Below are positions 43,276 to 55,396 of a DNA stretch of 64,000 bases, piece after piece. The translations under genes were made by a program, and so were the position numbers. Numbering within the stretch: the first letter of the stretch is position 1; every line of letters starts with the position of its first letter. Source of the DNA: Cyanodermella asteris (lineage: Eukaryota > Ascomycota > Lecanoromycetes > Ostropales > Stictidaceae). Location: assembly GCA_900618795.1 (NCBI GenBank), contig UYJD01000011.1:186001-250000 (forward strand), in the 5' to 3' direction. The notes under the pieces were generated by a model. The model was not told the DNA's origin and did not search any database. It saw nothing but the letters and a program-made list of their open reading frames with translations.

Positions 43276-46200
43276 GTGGACGAGGTGAGGATACGGGGAG
43301 CAGATGAGGACGAGTGAGGGTGCAAATTGCGTTTGATGTGCCGGGGCTGGCAGTGTTGGCGGCGATTTTGGAGGGAGCAGCTTGCGGAATTCGTGAGCGG
43401 CAGCGATCGAGTCTAGGGGAACTGGGAAATAGTGGGTGTCTCCGAAATGCCGGGCATCCGGGAAATGTCTGTTTGCTCAGCACGCTGACGACGATTGTTT
43501 TGCATTCTTTGATGAGAGATGCAGCATTCACATTCGAGAATTTGGAAGAAGGATTTGTAGCTTTGCAATACGCTTCGAAGGCTACGGAACGGTATCCATA
43601 CTTCTTGACTTCGTTTTGAGGACATTGATGAGTATGGGCGCGACAACCGTGAGCGTGCCAAAGCGCTCGGGTTGTCGTTAAGAGAGTTGTAGGCTCGAGT
43701 CCAGATCCAAGCGGCAAGTCGACAAAAGCGCCACAATTTTGACCAGGGCATGAATCATTCACGACAAAAACGAGATGCAGCCCGACTCGACATGTTACCT
43801 TGAAATTGAACATACTTTCGAACAAAACTCCGTCAGACGTACTGCCAAGCTGTTTGCCGGTAAAGTAACTCAGTTTGTAATGGCCTCGATGGGGCATGTC
43901 TGGCCTCGATACAAAGGCACCGTTGCAGGTTCGTCGCGTGGGATGTCAGACCCGACCCCCGCCCGTCATCACGCTCTCCATGTCCGTGAAGAATGCGGCT
44001 ACGAGGACCACGGTAGCATGGGACCAGGCACCACTTGCGCGTGCATTGTGGAGACACAACAACCACCCTAATGCTCTAGTACATGAGCTAGGCCATGCTG
44101 AAGCCGTCGAGTTCCAAGTTTGCTCTGGCAGGATCACATTGACGTCGAGGTCGAGATGAAGAGAGCAGGGCAGCTTAATCCTTTGACAACCACCGTAGTC
44201 TGTACCCTTCATGCAAGGACCACCATTGCAGGACAGGTGCAGCATCCACGCCGAGACTACGTGCAAGCGAGCAGGCGGGCCGTAGGACTAGCAAGTGGTT
44301 GGGCACAAGTTTGAGGAAAAAGAAGGTATCGAAGTCGAGTTGATGAGCGGCTTCGATCCTAAATGCAAGTTGTTGAATTGCGACTTTTAGATCTGCTGCT
44401 GTTAGGGGTGATTTTGGATAAGCCACGACCGTTGTCCGTCGAATCGAAGGGCGGTCACAAACCAGTAGCCAGGCAAGATTCTTGTTCACCCCAGCTTTCC
44501 AGTCTTCGCGACTCGCACAAAACCGCCCAAATAGCGACAACGGAAAGTCATTCTTGCCGTCATAGCGGTGGTGATATGCCGTCGAAGCGCTTCGTTGTGG
44601 GCAGTTCATCCATAGCATAAACACGGGGAAGAACTATGTTTTTTTTCTTCTTCTCATCAAGTCTTCCCACAATCCAGGGATCTTTTCCAAGATTTGTTCA
44701 CGTCTGTGCAGGAAACGCGTGGAGTAATAACGCTGTCTTGCACACGTCGAGGAGCTCACTTTCGAAGGATCGGGTAGCTTCGAGGTTGTTTGATCAAACG
44801 GCCACCGCTTCTCAGGCCACGGTCCGCTCCCGGAATCACAACGGCTGACTCGCAAAGAAACATGGTGATGAACAGCAAGTCCTCTCAGAGCCAGGAAGTG
44901 CCTGCTCGTGCACACTGAGTTACCTTTGTCAAGCATCAAGCATCAAGCATCTTCAAAGCTGAAATAGCTCATCTGCGTGGCGACCAACGTCAAACTTCTG
45001 TTCAAGAACGTGCCGGAAGTGTCCAAGCGTGGGGCTAGCGCTGATCGAGTGACAATCACGGATTTCTGATATCTGAGCTGCCAGGGATGGTCGACTGATG
45101 GCTTGCAACAATTTTATGGCCACAACGCTGAGAGTGTAGATGTTGAGAAGCCAAAGTGTCGATTGCGGCAGGTCCAAAACTAACACCTTTCGACTGAGCC
45201 GGACTCCCGGCCTGTCAAAGCACGATAAGAAGCGCCTGGACGCTGAGCACCACCCATAGGGCGCCAGAAAAGGCTGCTAACGAGCTCACCTGCCGTCAAT
45301 GCCAGAGATCACCTGTTCCGTCAACAGTTGCGAATGCCGATCGGTAGCTATAAACTAACGTTCCGTCCCGAAGCTGCCATGATTTGCAACCACGGCGCTA
45401 GTGCTGACTGCATGTGGTCTTGAAGATTCCCCCGGTAAAACTCCGAAGTAAGCAATGAGGCGAGGACTAGCCTAATCACTCGATCCGCCAGACAGTCCAC
45501 TGTTAGCTTGCTGTGCTGTTCTTCTGCCAAAGCGGGAGCAGCTTTCAAGGTAAGTCCTTGCACTTTTCTTGCCGGCTCGAAACGAAACGTGTCACATGAA
45601 AAGGACACATAACGACCGTCGAAAATTTCGAGCGCAAAAACTATAGTCCGGTGCCCCCATCTCCCTTGACGAGCAACGCCACGATTGAGGTGTTGTCCGG
45701 GAGAAAGCACCCTGCGGAGCCGTGAGGCGATCGTGGCCTTCCCAACGCGAGTGGCGATGAAAGTGTCTCGACGACAGCCATTCAGATACGTGATTCGTGC
45801 GGATGAGACTTCAGGGAAGACGATGCGGTGGTCGCATGGAAGTCAAACCATTGGTACTCGGCGGACACGTATCTGGTGGATCCAGCTAGCGTTAGTGTTC
45901 GATCCTGGACGGATCTTATGAGGCCCGCCGGGCGTGAAATTCGCACTGATATCTCCATCTCCCGTCATCCCCGCTTCGGCAGCCCAGCAATTCCTCCAAA
46001 ACTTCGAGGGGAAGGCAAGAGGATCGCGACTGGAAGACCGGCTGACTTCTAGTAAATTCAGCGATGCCGAACACGTCCGACCAGATTAGCTCTTTGAGCG
46101 ATAGTGTTGGGCACTTTATTAGCAGGACGAGAACTAGCTCGCTCGCACCCTGGGTAGATGCTCTGGCACAGACATTTGTTTCTACCTGGGCCAGGGCGAA

Positions 46201-48243
46201 TCGACACACCCGTGGGTTATCGACCTGTACGACACGAGATCGTGGGTAGCCGACGGAATCCCCTCTCATAGCGGCGCGGGGACGGCGGCCCACGAGTCCC
46301 GGAGGGCCGCTGGCCCTCAAATCAGGTACGTTTGGCCGGCAGCTTGTTCTTTCTACAAGTATTCGACTCCTTGGACGGAACGAAGAAGGATCTGTAAACA
46401 CAGGAGAAAGTTCCGGCTGAACGTTGTGTATGCGTTTCGCCCAGTGCTGCGATTATCGTCGTCGCGGATACACACGAGGACAAAGCGCATATGAAGTGAA
46501 GTCCAGCCTCCAGCAATCAACACACGCACTGTCTGGATCGTAGGTCGATGTTAAACGCAACGAACTTGGTTCCAGCAATGCCAAATCTCAAAACGTAGCA
46601 CGAGACCATGACGATGTGATGTAAAAAAAGTTGGACGCGCAGGGGTAGAATAAGGTTAAGTTTGACAACGGTGGAGCTTACCTAGCCTTTTGCCTCGAGC
46701 GGCGTGGCATCTCATACTAGTCACTCATCTGGTAAGCTCATCGCACAATGTCCATTTTCGTCTCGTAGTCCGCTGACAAACTCCTGGAGCCAGGAGATGC
46801 AGCCGAGATTATCCTCGGTTTCGAGACGTATTCAGCGTTCAAAGTGGCAGCTGTCAATGTGAAACATGGCTTAGCCAGACTGAACGCCATGGACCCTATC
46901 GGGCCGACGCGGCCTGTGGGAAATCGGCCTGGTAGAGAAAGGATCGAAAACCACCACGCGGCTAACCTTGAATAGCATGTCAACGCTTTCTGCAAGGACA
47001 AGGCTGTGAGTGAGGGTGGTAATGCCGTCGATTTTGTGGGACAAAAGCGTTGGGTTCGCAAGCGCTGGTACTGACTGCAACATGCGTTGGCGGTGGTGTT
47101 CAAGGAAATTCAGGACATACTTGCCTACTTTCCCTGCCATCTCACGCGTCTCCGTCTGCGATGATGCCGTTGCAAGAGAACAGAGATCCTCGAAAATGCT
47201 CATCGACCTGCCACTGCAGGAAATACCGCGATGTACTGGATCAAGGAGGATCGGGCATGGTTCGGGAGCACCACCACGAGTCGACGCCTCTGCCGCCGAA
47301 CCCCAGTAAACGCGCCTCTCCACAAATGCCGCACCTCTAGAAAGGCTTCCTAGCCGCAGGCCATTGCGGACATTAGTCCTTTGCAAAGTAGGCGTTGCCG
47401 AACACCAGGATGGCGGTCGGACGCAGGGAGGATCGCCGTAAATGGACGGCCACACCCCGCCCGCGTCAAATGACGCGCTTGGACGAATGTCTCAGCTCCA
47501 CCTCCCGAGGGCATCGGCTGGGCCAACTGGTATGCTGGTGATCTGTGTCAGGGCTAGCACAGATCAAGGCTTGCAGTGTGCGAGGTCCACGAGGATCAAA
47601 TGCGTGCAATGGAATATGACTTGGTGAGACCATGTTGGTGTCGCTCATCAGTGCTGCCGGACTTTCTCGAAGCCGATGCATCGAACCTGTAGCGATGAAG
47701 ACGTCGAACCAGGACACGAATTCATACACGCATCTTGTTAAGACGAGTCAGCACAGATGTGAGTGATCTTGGAGAAAGATGTGATACTATGTGCCGCGGA
47801 CCGCGATCCGGAAGCCGTCGGCTCCGTTTGAAGAGCTCGCGTTATGACTGCCCAGCCCTGGGCACTGATCCCCTGACACAACTTGCACTTGAAATGATCA
47901 GATCATCATTTCATTCATTAGTGGATTGGCTCAAGATAAGAGTCTGGCCCCTCCCATCATAGCTGCCATCCATGTCCGTTAGATATGCATCAAATAGTAC
48001 AAGCCTCTAATAAGTAAGGTCCCAGCAAATCTGCCCACCGAAGTGGGCCCGAGCATGCCCCGACCAAGCAAAAAATGACGGGTCGTCTATGGTCAAGCCC
48101 CAAGGCCAATCATCCAGATCCGTCTGTAAATCATGTGCCGTAGAAATAGAAGATCGTAAAAGTGCCCGCGGTGTCGAAGTCCGACCACAGGCGATCGGAT
48201 CTCGCTAGTGCCCTGAACGCCAACCGTCCCCAGTACCCGCAGT
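43276..48243. other. About 5 kb with only coding-like scraps
   Basis: No complete gene can be supported. Several minus-strand frames have protein-like composition, for example 47455-46871, 46401-45916, 45710-45348, 45186-44953 and 44624-44175, but they are in different frames, lack clear splice junctions and carry no recognised domain. A CATCAAG triplet repeat occurs near 44930-44950. The stretch may be the eroded remains of one or more genes. Confidence 0.4.
46871..47350 (-). pseudogene. Possible gene remnant with helical segment
   Basis: Within a 194-codon frame, the segment MSIFEDLCSLATASS followed by MAGKVGKYVLNFLEHHRQRM and GITTLTHSLVLAESVDMLFK reads as amphipathic helices, and a GTTAGC donor-like word follows. 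The next exon-like piece (46738-46920) is in another frame, and I could not find a phase-compatible acceptor. Family unknown. Weak evidence; listed so that it is not lost. Confidence 0.25.
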
Positions 48244-49804
48244 TTACCAGTGGATGGGAAAGTGGCCGTGGTCCGGGTCATCGACCTGGTCTAGCTGGTT
48301 GAGGGGCCACTCCGAGATTTCATCCATTGTCATCACTTGCGAAGGATGCATGTCTTGGAACAAGCTGTCACTTTGCCCGCACTCGCTCGGTAAGAACGAG
48401 TCCTGTTCATGCGAGGCGATCAGGTCGTTATCACTGAACAAGTCGTAGTTTCGAGCATGGGAACTGACTCCGTCGAGCATGGGCTCGTCCACCTGAGAAC
48501 CGGACTGGCCCTGGCTGGACGCAGAGTCCGCTGCTGTTGAGATTGTGGATGCTGGTGTGGCTGCGTGTTCGTACATGCCGCTGAAACTGCCTGCGAAACC
48601 GGGGCCGTCGGCTGCAATTGGCGAGAAGAGCGCGGCGTTGTGAGCCATCTCTGACAGGAAGGTATCATCAAGAGAGTGAGCTGCGGGATATGGGTAGTGG
48701 CTCGGTGTGTATGGAGAGTGGGGGGAGAAGTCATTCGGACCGCGTGCTTCAGTGGTATTCGCGTGGAAGAAGAGAGGCTCTGGGTGGGGGGTCAAGCGCT
48801 CTCGTGCCGTCGGGCGTTTCAATATTCTTCCTCCATTGCCTTGTCGTTGGTGCAAGGCATCGCTGCTTGGGCGTCGATGCTTGTTGCTCTTGGTTCGGTA
48901 ACGGGTGGTGGAAAGGACGTGGTCGTCAATGAGCGCCTGTTTCGAGAGCTTCCAGATGCAGCCTTTGTTTCCATCGCGTTCTTGAGGATTGGAAGGAGGT
49001 ACCTTTTCGAAAGCCTGGAGTCAAGTCAGCGTGGTACAGGAACATAGCATCGTGGTGGCATACCTCATTCATTGACAGATTATGCCTGATGGAATTCTTC
49101 CAGCCCTGTTTTCCTTTTGGTGCACGTTGAGGCTTGTCTGTGTTCTTCTCAAACCATGCATAGATTTGCTTCAGGATCATTGAATTGTTGGGAGCGCATT
49201 TCAAAGCCTCAAAGATCAGCTTGGCATATGGCTGATCGATCGTCTTCTCCGAGACACCGCTACCAGCGACTGAGGGTGGATTCGAATCTTGAGGGCTGGC
49301 AGCGGGGTTCGGAGATGTCAAGCCATGTGGATATGGGCGGTCTTGCTGCTGAGGGAATGTTGACTCAACGGAGCTGAAGTCAATGGGACCTGGGAAAAAT
49401 GGCATCGACTGAGAATGGTGAAGTTCGGCTGGGTATAATGCCCGCGGTTCAATGGACATGTCAGGTGTGCTCACGGCGACTCCACCACGCGAGAAGCCAT
49501 ATGAGTCCATCTGCGCAGGTGTGATGAGATGCGGCCCTCCGAACGGGACTGGTACACGACCGTGATGTCTGACAAGATTGCAAGCCTGAAGGTGTGAAGA
49601 GGTGATTGAGTCTGGGGGAGGTGAGCGAGAAGTGACTTCACAAAACCTTGAAGGGGAAGCAGCTGCAAATGAGTGATCGCGAAGACTCATAAAGGCTTGC
49701 TGCCGCTGATTGGTCGACGCGGCACCAGCAGATACAATAGAGTGCCCGAAAGGTGCCTGGCCTGAATAGACAAAGTGGCCACTGTGGTAGCCGTTATTTG
49801 ACAT
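48244..49804 (-). CDS. Forkhead (winged-helix) transcription factor, two exons
   Basis: Exon 1 is 49804-49064 (247 codons), a 49-nt intron (GTATGC..CCAG) spans 49063-49015, and exon 2 is 49014-48244; product 503 residues. The intron interrupts the forkhead domain: exon 1 ends SIRHNLSMNE and exon 2 begins AFRKVPP, giving an uninterrupted domain at about residues 190-285, with the recognition helix GWKNSIRHNLSMN (about 234-246) and the wing KGCIWKLSKQAL. The N-terminus is Ser/Pro/Gln-rich and the C-terminus acidic and disordered (DEISEWPLNQLDQVDDPD), a likely activation region. There is no FHA domain, so it is not a classic Fkh1/Fkh2 type; an Hcm1/Sep1-like role in cell-cycle or developmental control is a guess. 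The long Q- and P-rich tails are typical of fungal transcription factors. Confidence 0.88.
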
Positions 49805-51243
49805 TGGGCACCCGTATGGTGCCTGGGATCAGGCTATGGCTGCAGGCTCTACTGCGGCCTCTGAATGCGATTGCGGCTTTGAGCTGGCGGTACCGGCGAG
49901 ACTGCGACGGAAGGATAATGGGAGGCCAACAAAGAGTGCCGATGATGGGATTGGAGTGAGTGCCCGCTGGTGTAACGGGGCCGAAGTCGCAAGATATGTG
50001 CTTGCGAATGCTGGCAGTTTACCACTCTGGCAACGGCGGAGAAGAGAACTGTGAGACAAATATCACTTCACTTTCAACGGCTAGGTATGTTGGCAGGCGG
50101 AGTCCGTAGGCGTTCGAAGGAAGCCGTTATTAGTGCTTCCATATCCGCTTTCCGGCAATCCTGGAGCAAAGCTCTACCAGTAGGGCTACGTGTGGAGAGC
50201 CAGCAGGGCAAGCCGTAGAATACATGACCGTCATTTTGCAAAGTCTCGTGAAATGAGGTGTAGCAACTGACACAATTTGGCTGGGCCTTCGCAGTGGGTG
50301 GGCAACAGCGGCCTGCGGGCAGAACGTAAAAGGATCGGACGGGCAGAGGAATCCCTGTACAGGATGACGAGACTGACAGCACCGTGATCTGTGGGAACCG
50401 CCAGCGCTAGAGCCCTTGCTGCTCCGCTGCTCAGATCCCTCGGTATTCTTCAATACGTGGCGTGAAGAACGGGGCGTCTGATTCCGTAAGTTACATACCG
50501 TTGTCGCGCAAGGCCGGCTGCGTGCAGCGGCCGTCGCCAACCACCCTGCTCACCTGCGTTTGAGCCGCCCACATCTTGCAATCATGAGCAAGTCATCCTG
50601 AGCAACCAACCAACCATCAAGTCGATTGCCAAGCTACCAGGTTGGAGTGGGCTGCACGTGAGTAGTGGTTGCACAAGGCCGACAAATTGACCCAGCGCCG
50701 TCCATCAGGGCCTCAGAGATGCCTGTCAGGTTGCCTTTTGGAGGTTGTCGCCATCCCAGACCGGTGGCCTGGGTTGGTCAGTGGTGAGTGCCGACGTGGC
50801 TGCACGGGCCGAACGGAGAGCAAGCTCTGAAAGCCGCCAAAGCCGTCCTTCTGGTGTTGAACTGTGCAGTGGTTGATTGAATATGCCGCTAGCCGTACTC
50901 CAGGTCGTCAGGCTGCTCGGAAACAGAACATGACAATGGCATTATGTGTGTTCTGGCAACTCCATGGCCGATGGCAGCAAGATCCATACTGCTGGCTGTT
51001 GGCCATCTGCTGTATCTTGCCTCCAGAGTTTGGCGCTCTCAGTCTTGACTGCTGCTCAAGGCTGATCGCTGTCCACGGGTCGGCCAAACGAAAGATAACA
51101 GTACGTTGCACAGGAATGGGAAGACGTGTCTACCGCAAGTCACCACCGCCCTTTGAGTTGCACAATGGACGGTTAGGGCGCTGTTCGTGGATTAGCATCG
51201 CGATGTGAAGTGATACACTTGTATCAAATGGCCGAGGTGCCCC
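49805..51243. other. Intergenic region upstream of the forkhead gene
   Basis: About 1.4 kb between the forkhead start and the Cactin stop. Frames of 70-136 codons are present on both strands but show no domain or start support. It probably holds the forkhead promoter and a long 5' leader. Confidence 0.5.
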
Positions 51244-52794
51244 TCACTTCCTGTAGTACACTTTCTTGAACTGGAAATGCAGCTGCAATATGCCCTTGTC
51301 GAAACTGCTCTTGAAGCCGCGCTCCCGTCTTGCACTATAGTCCCACTCCTTGTCAACGATACGAAATGCGACGTCTTCGTATGGTGGACCGCTGATGAAG
51401 CGGATGATGCAAGTGTCCTCCTCTCCTGCCGCCGCAAAAGATTCGCCACGCTTGCGGCCATTTTCCCTTTCGATCTTATATGTCGGCGCTTTGGTCCTAT
51501 CGACCAGGTCGGGGTAGAAAATGTTGAATTTGTAGCCTTGAACTACCTTTGGCGGTGGATTGTCTTGATCGTAGTGAGTTTGATTGTACTTGTTCCACTC
51601 GTAGCCCGTCTGGACACGATTGAAGTACTTTGGCTTTCGCGGCTTGTACGCCCCTTCCCACTGTCTCTTCTGCAGCACCGAGACTTCAGCTTCCACGGCG
51701 AAGACCTCCTCGTCATCCTCAACGCCACGAGCCGCTTCTCTGTCATACATGGCATTGGTGGCCTGTGATGCGTCGCCTTGAGCGACACGCGAGGCTTGAG
51801 CAGCACCAATATCGCCTGGACTGCGCATGGCCTTCGGCACGTATCCCATCCGTTGAATTCGCTGGCGGTCCGCAGATATGCTTGCGACGAAGCCTTGCTC
51901 TGACATGACCCTTGTGGTTTTGTCCCCGGCTGGAATCTTGAGCATTGGCTCAGGATCCTGGCTGGTCAGGTGGTGGGTAGATTCCACAAGAAAAGCGGCA
52001 TTGCGAAGATCCTTCGCGAGTGCCTCTTGTGCAGCTTGGGCGGCAGCGGCTTGTTCTTGCTTCAGTCTGTCCGCCCTGCCGCCCAGCACGTTGCGGTAGA
52101 AGGCAGACAGCTGTGATCTGGCCTTGTAGATGCCGATGTTGTCCAGTAGATGCTCCCAATACTCAACATCGATGTCATCGTCCGACTTGAGCTTGTTCCG
52201 CACTTGGTTTTCCAGGACGTCGAGCTGCTGGTTGGTTTTCGGACCAAGGAGACGCGCAACATCGTCAGCTACCGATTCAACTCCACGAGCACGACCTCCT
52301 GATGGTGCCAGCTGGCGGATTCTCTCAGTGATGAGCGATTTCAAAGACCGCCAGAATCGTAGACTCTCTCTGTTTTTCTCGAGAACAGAGTAGTGATCCA
52401 CGTCTTGGAGTAGTTCCCGAAGATCCGGCAAAGCCAGCTCGTCCACCAGAGCTACAGGGTCGGCGAGCTCAATGTCGTCTTGACTGCCATCGTCCTCGAG
52501 GATGTCCTTTTCAAGGTCGATGACAGCAAGAATGACAGCAAACCAGTCGATAGGCTTCGCTCTGCCCTCGCGGACCCGGATCTGGGCCTTCTTCTTGGCT
52601 TGCTTGAGAACGAACTCATCCTCCTTCGCTACCCAGTCACGTTCTTCACGGTCCATACGGGTCTGGCTTTGACGCCCCCTGTATATGTTTCCAGGGCCAG
52701 GTCCGACATCATGGCGAGGACTTTTCGCTTGTCGGCTCCAGGGAGGCGGTGATCTTGAACGAGGACGCTTTCGCGAGCGGTCATGCAGGTCCAT
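51244..52794 (-). CDS. CACTIN: Cactin, spliceosome-associated protein
   Basis: A single frame of 516 residues. Cactin is a conserved nuclear protein that associates with the spliceosome and is needed for faithful splicing (S. pombe homologue Cay1). The N-terminus is Arg/Ser-rich (RKRPRSRSPPPW). The central conserved helical domain (about 60-270) includes DWFAVILAVIDLEKDI and WRSLKSLI. The C-terminal Cactin domain (about 385-516) has KPKYFNRVQTGYEWNKYNQ, KFNIFYPDL and DTCIIRFISGPPYEDVAFRI, and ends LHFQFKKVYYRK, the family's diagnostic tail. The family is usually longer in animals; about 500-600 residues is normal for fungi. No intron and no lesion. The start at 52794 is the only ATG that includes the RS segment. 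Confidence 0.92.
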   Translation of the reverse strand: MDLHDRSRKRPRSRSPPPWSRQAKSPRHDVGPGPGNIYRGRQSQTRMDREERDWVAKEDEFVLKQAKKKAQIRVREGRAKPIDWFAVILAVIDLEKDILEDDGSQDDIELADPVALVDELALPDLRELLQDVDHYSVLEKNRESLRFWRSLKSLITERIRQLAPSGGRARGVESVADDVARLLGPKTNQQLDVLENQVRNKLKSDDDIDVEYWEHLLDNIGIYKARSQLSAFYRNVLGGRADRLKQEQAAAAQAAQEALAKDLRNAAFLVESTHHLTSQDPEPMLKIPAGDKTTRVMSEQGFVASISADRQRIQRMGYVPKAMRSPGDIGAAQASRVAQGDASQATNAMYDREAARGVEDDEEVFAVEAEVSVLQKRQWEGAYKPRKPKYFNRVQTGYEWNKYNQTHYDQDNPPPKVVQGYKFNIFYPDLVDRTKAPTYKIERENGRKRGESFAAAGEEDTCIIRFISGPPYEDVAFRIVDKEWDYSARRERGFKSSFDKGILQLHFQFKKVYYRK

Positions 52795-53699
52795 CTGCTG
52801 TCAGAGATACAAGACACCGGCCAGCAAGCTCCGGTCGATAAGGTTCGCAAGCTTGAACGACTGATAGTCTACTGCGAAGTAAATAGGCAAGCTGTCTGAG
52901 CGAGCTTCTTCAGCAAGAGTCAACGTCTCGGCGGAATGTTCGGCCGGAGCGCAGGTAGGCGATACTTTCCTATCTACTCTGAAAGATAGTTCTGTGGGTG
53001 GCTGTCTACATTTATAGGTCGATGCTAGAGAAGCGATGTATGCAGCCGGTCATGTAAGGATCTACTTAGATATCTTCCGTCCAAGTGACGGCCATGATTC
53101 AGTACGAGTAGATACTGGAGTACTTTCACAGCGACTTCAGCTGCGCAGCGCAGGCAGCAGGCGCTAGGCTGCTTATAGAATAGCGCCGTCCTCCAGCCAA
53201 AAGCCGCGTCGTTTCCATGTCTCTGATCTTTCTCGACCTCAACCTCACCTCCTCGACTTCACTGACCTCTGCACGACGCCAACACGACACTGCGAACACC
53301 TTCTACGGCCATTTTGAGGCCACAACTGCGATGAAATACTAGATTCTTGCTCGAGAATACTGCCAGAATGCTCTCAGCGGAGTCGGACTTGCGACCGTGG
53401 CAGGCGAGGGCTAGGCTGCGACTCGCCCTTCACAGTCTGCCCGACCGCCCACTCTTTCTCCCCCGTCTCCTCCCCCCCCGACTCCGACCACCCTCACTGC
53501 ACGAACACAACTACACGTCCACTACTCCTTCGCGGACACTGAATAGTCAATGGCTTCTCGTTATTCTCTTCAATTCCGTGATTCATTATTGTTCATTATG
53601 CTGCATTCCCTTGTTCTTGTTCCTGACCGTAACGCCGTCGCATCCCATAACCTACATGTACCGTCTAAACTTATGAATTGATGAACAAGCACGATCAAG
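52795..53699. other. Intergenic region upstream of Cactin
   Basis: About 900 bp. A CT/CA-rich patch (53.40-53.55 kb) gives a 109-codon plus-strand frame of low complexity that I do not accept as a gene. Probably the Cactin promoter and the 3' end of the next minus-strand gene. Confidence 0.5.
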
Positions 53700-54152
53700 T
53701 CAAGCTTTGCGTTTCGCTTCTAGACGACTGCAGGACGAACCTGTTCTCATGCGTCGTCGCAAACAGCGAAGTTGTCCCTCGCTGCTGCTGTGTTTGCAAT
53801 TGTGCTGCACAATTTCCTGCTGGAGGGCCTTTGGCAACTCCTTGTCTGCCACTTTAGGGCGTCTCGGAGGAGTCGGTGCGACTACGGTCGATGTACCGGT
53901 CTTTTCGCTGGATGCTGGCAATGACTTGTTGGCGTTGTGATGGCTGCTTGATCGAGCTTCACCCTGATTCTGGGAGCCAGCACGCTGTTTTTGCTCGAGC
54001 AGGCTGCTAGCATTGCCCCAGTGTACAGGCTCAAAGAGGCCTGAAGGTCTGCTTTCTAGATCCTCATCGTCACAGCAAGGATAGAGCGTGAAGTCTTCCT
54101 TGGCAAACATGAATTCGCGGAATGAGCCCGAGGTGGTGGGTGAACCTGGCAT
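53700..54152 (-). CDS. Small protein with conserved-looking N-terminus, 150 aa
   Basis: The frame starts MPGSPTTSGSFREFMF and continues AKEDFTLYPCCDDEDLES before a Ser/Gln-rich middle and a basic C-terminal stretch (RCLRRRMRTGSSCSR). The aromatic/acidic N-terminal block resembles a small uncharacterised fungal family I recall. Upstream of the ATG the frame stays protein-like (SEEQSKLAAIT) back to a TTACTCAG acceptor-like word at about 54188, so a short first exon further upstream is possible and the true start uncertain. No signal peptide or membrane segment; function unknown. Confidence 0.5.
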   Translation of the reverse strand: MPGSPTTSGSFREFMFAKEDFTLYPCCDDEDLESRPSGLFEPVHWGNASSLLEQKQRAGSQNQGEARSSSHHNANKSLPASSEKTGTSTVVAPTPPRRPKVADKELPKALQQEIVQHNCKHSSSEGQLRCLRRRMRTGSSCSRLEAKRKA

Positions 54153-54755
54153 CGTGATGGCAGCAAGTTTCGATTGTTCCTCGCTGAGTAACAGAGCAGC
54201 CGGTCAAGCGGGAGCCTTCGCAGTAAGTGATTGTTTGCTCCGGCCTTGGATGGCAAAATCCTTGGTGGCGGTGAGGTGTGACGACGAGCACATATGGGTA
54301 AGACAAGAATGATATGTACAGAAGGGTTCTGCTGTGCCTTTGGCTCTGATTGAGAGCCGGGATGTATACAAAAAGCGCGCAAGAGATGGGGCTGGGAAAT
54401 GTGTGGTATAAGGTAGGTGGAGGGAGAGGAAGAAGAAACGGGGAGAAGTAGGAAAGAGGGAGGATACTGCCAAGCGCGGGGCCCGAAACGGCTTAGCGTC
54501 TCTGGACAGGCCAATGAGCTGCACTCCTGTCCTTGCCTTGACACTCACCACGTCTCTTCGTCATTCTATCCCACCTCACGCAGTTGCCGCCAGTGCGCCC
54601 TTCTACTTGTCACTATCCTCCTTGTCTATCTTCATGAGCTACAGGTCTCGGAGACCTTATACGAACCTTATTGCGTCCATAGCCAGCATGGCCCCATCCT
54701 CATCCTCGATCTGTCTATCGCCATTGCCTCGAATGTAAGACAAGATCGAGTGGAA

Positions 54756-54950
54756 TTGATGATTCCGGCTGGCAAGTCGCCCTTGTCAACTCACTGAACC
54801 TGGTTGTTCTCTCCCTGACAGGGTGCCCGAGACCGTGTGGATGCTTGGGACGATCATCAATGGTTTTGGCTAGCAAGCCGCCCTAGCCGTCCCGCCTAAC
54901 CTGGTTTTCCGTCCATATCAGGGTCGCCGAGTCCGTGTGGACGCCTTTGC
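54756..54950. repeat. Two-copy imperfect tandem repeat, ~100-bp period
   Basis: Words GGCTGGCAAGTCGCCC (54767), AACCTGGTT and GACCGTGTGGATGC recur about 100 bp later as GGCTAGCAAGCCGCCC (54868), AACCTGGTT and GTCCGTGTGGACGC. Many differences are transitions. No coding frame spans both copies. Confidence 0.7.
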
Positions 54951-55396
54951 CGTTCTTTCTTGACCATGCTCGAGAGCATGTGCACCACATGCACTCATCT
55001 TGAATCAATCACTGTCGCTGAAACTTTCGGTTGATTTCCTCAAAGCATACCGAATTTGACGCTGCCGTCATGCTGCTCATGCTGAGAGATGAGGTCTATA
55101 GAGCTCGTCAACCAGGCTGTCTTTGCACTATCGGCGTGCACAGTCTTTCTCCGTGCCCCTGCGACCAAGATCTTAAGACGCTTGGATCGTGTTGGGCATC
55201 ATAGTCATACCGAGCACAGTGTCAACGCCACCTTACTTGCGAGGAGGCAAAGCTTTGAAATACTCCCGCCGTCATCAGCCGGGCAAAATGCAGCTAGGTG
55301 TAATGCGCTGAAGCAAGGGGAAGCCCACAACTCTCGTCACATTTAGATGCGTAGTTGCTCGACGTCGGCGACGTTCGTGGTCTACGTCGATATGGA

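Noticed and set aside
43151-43897. 248-codon minus-strand frame
   Set aside because: It overlaps the well-supported membrane-protein gene antisense and has no domain; it probably results from GC-rich codons.
53347-53676. 109-codon plus-strand frame upstream of Cactin
   Set aside because: CT/CA-rich promoter-like sequence gives low-complexity Leu/Pro/Ser translation; no family and no good start.
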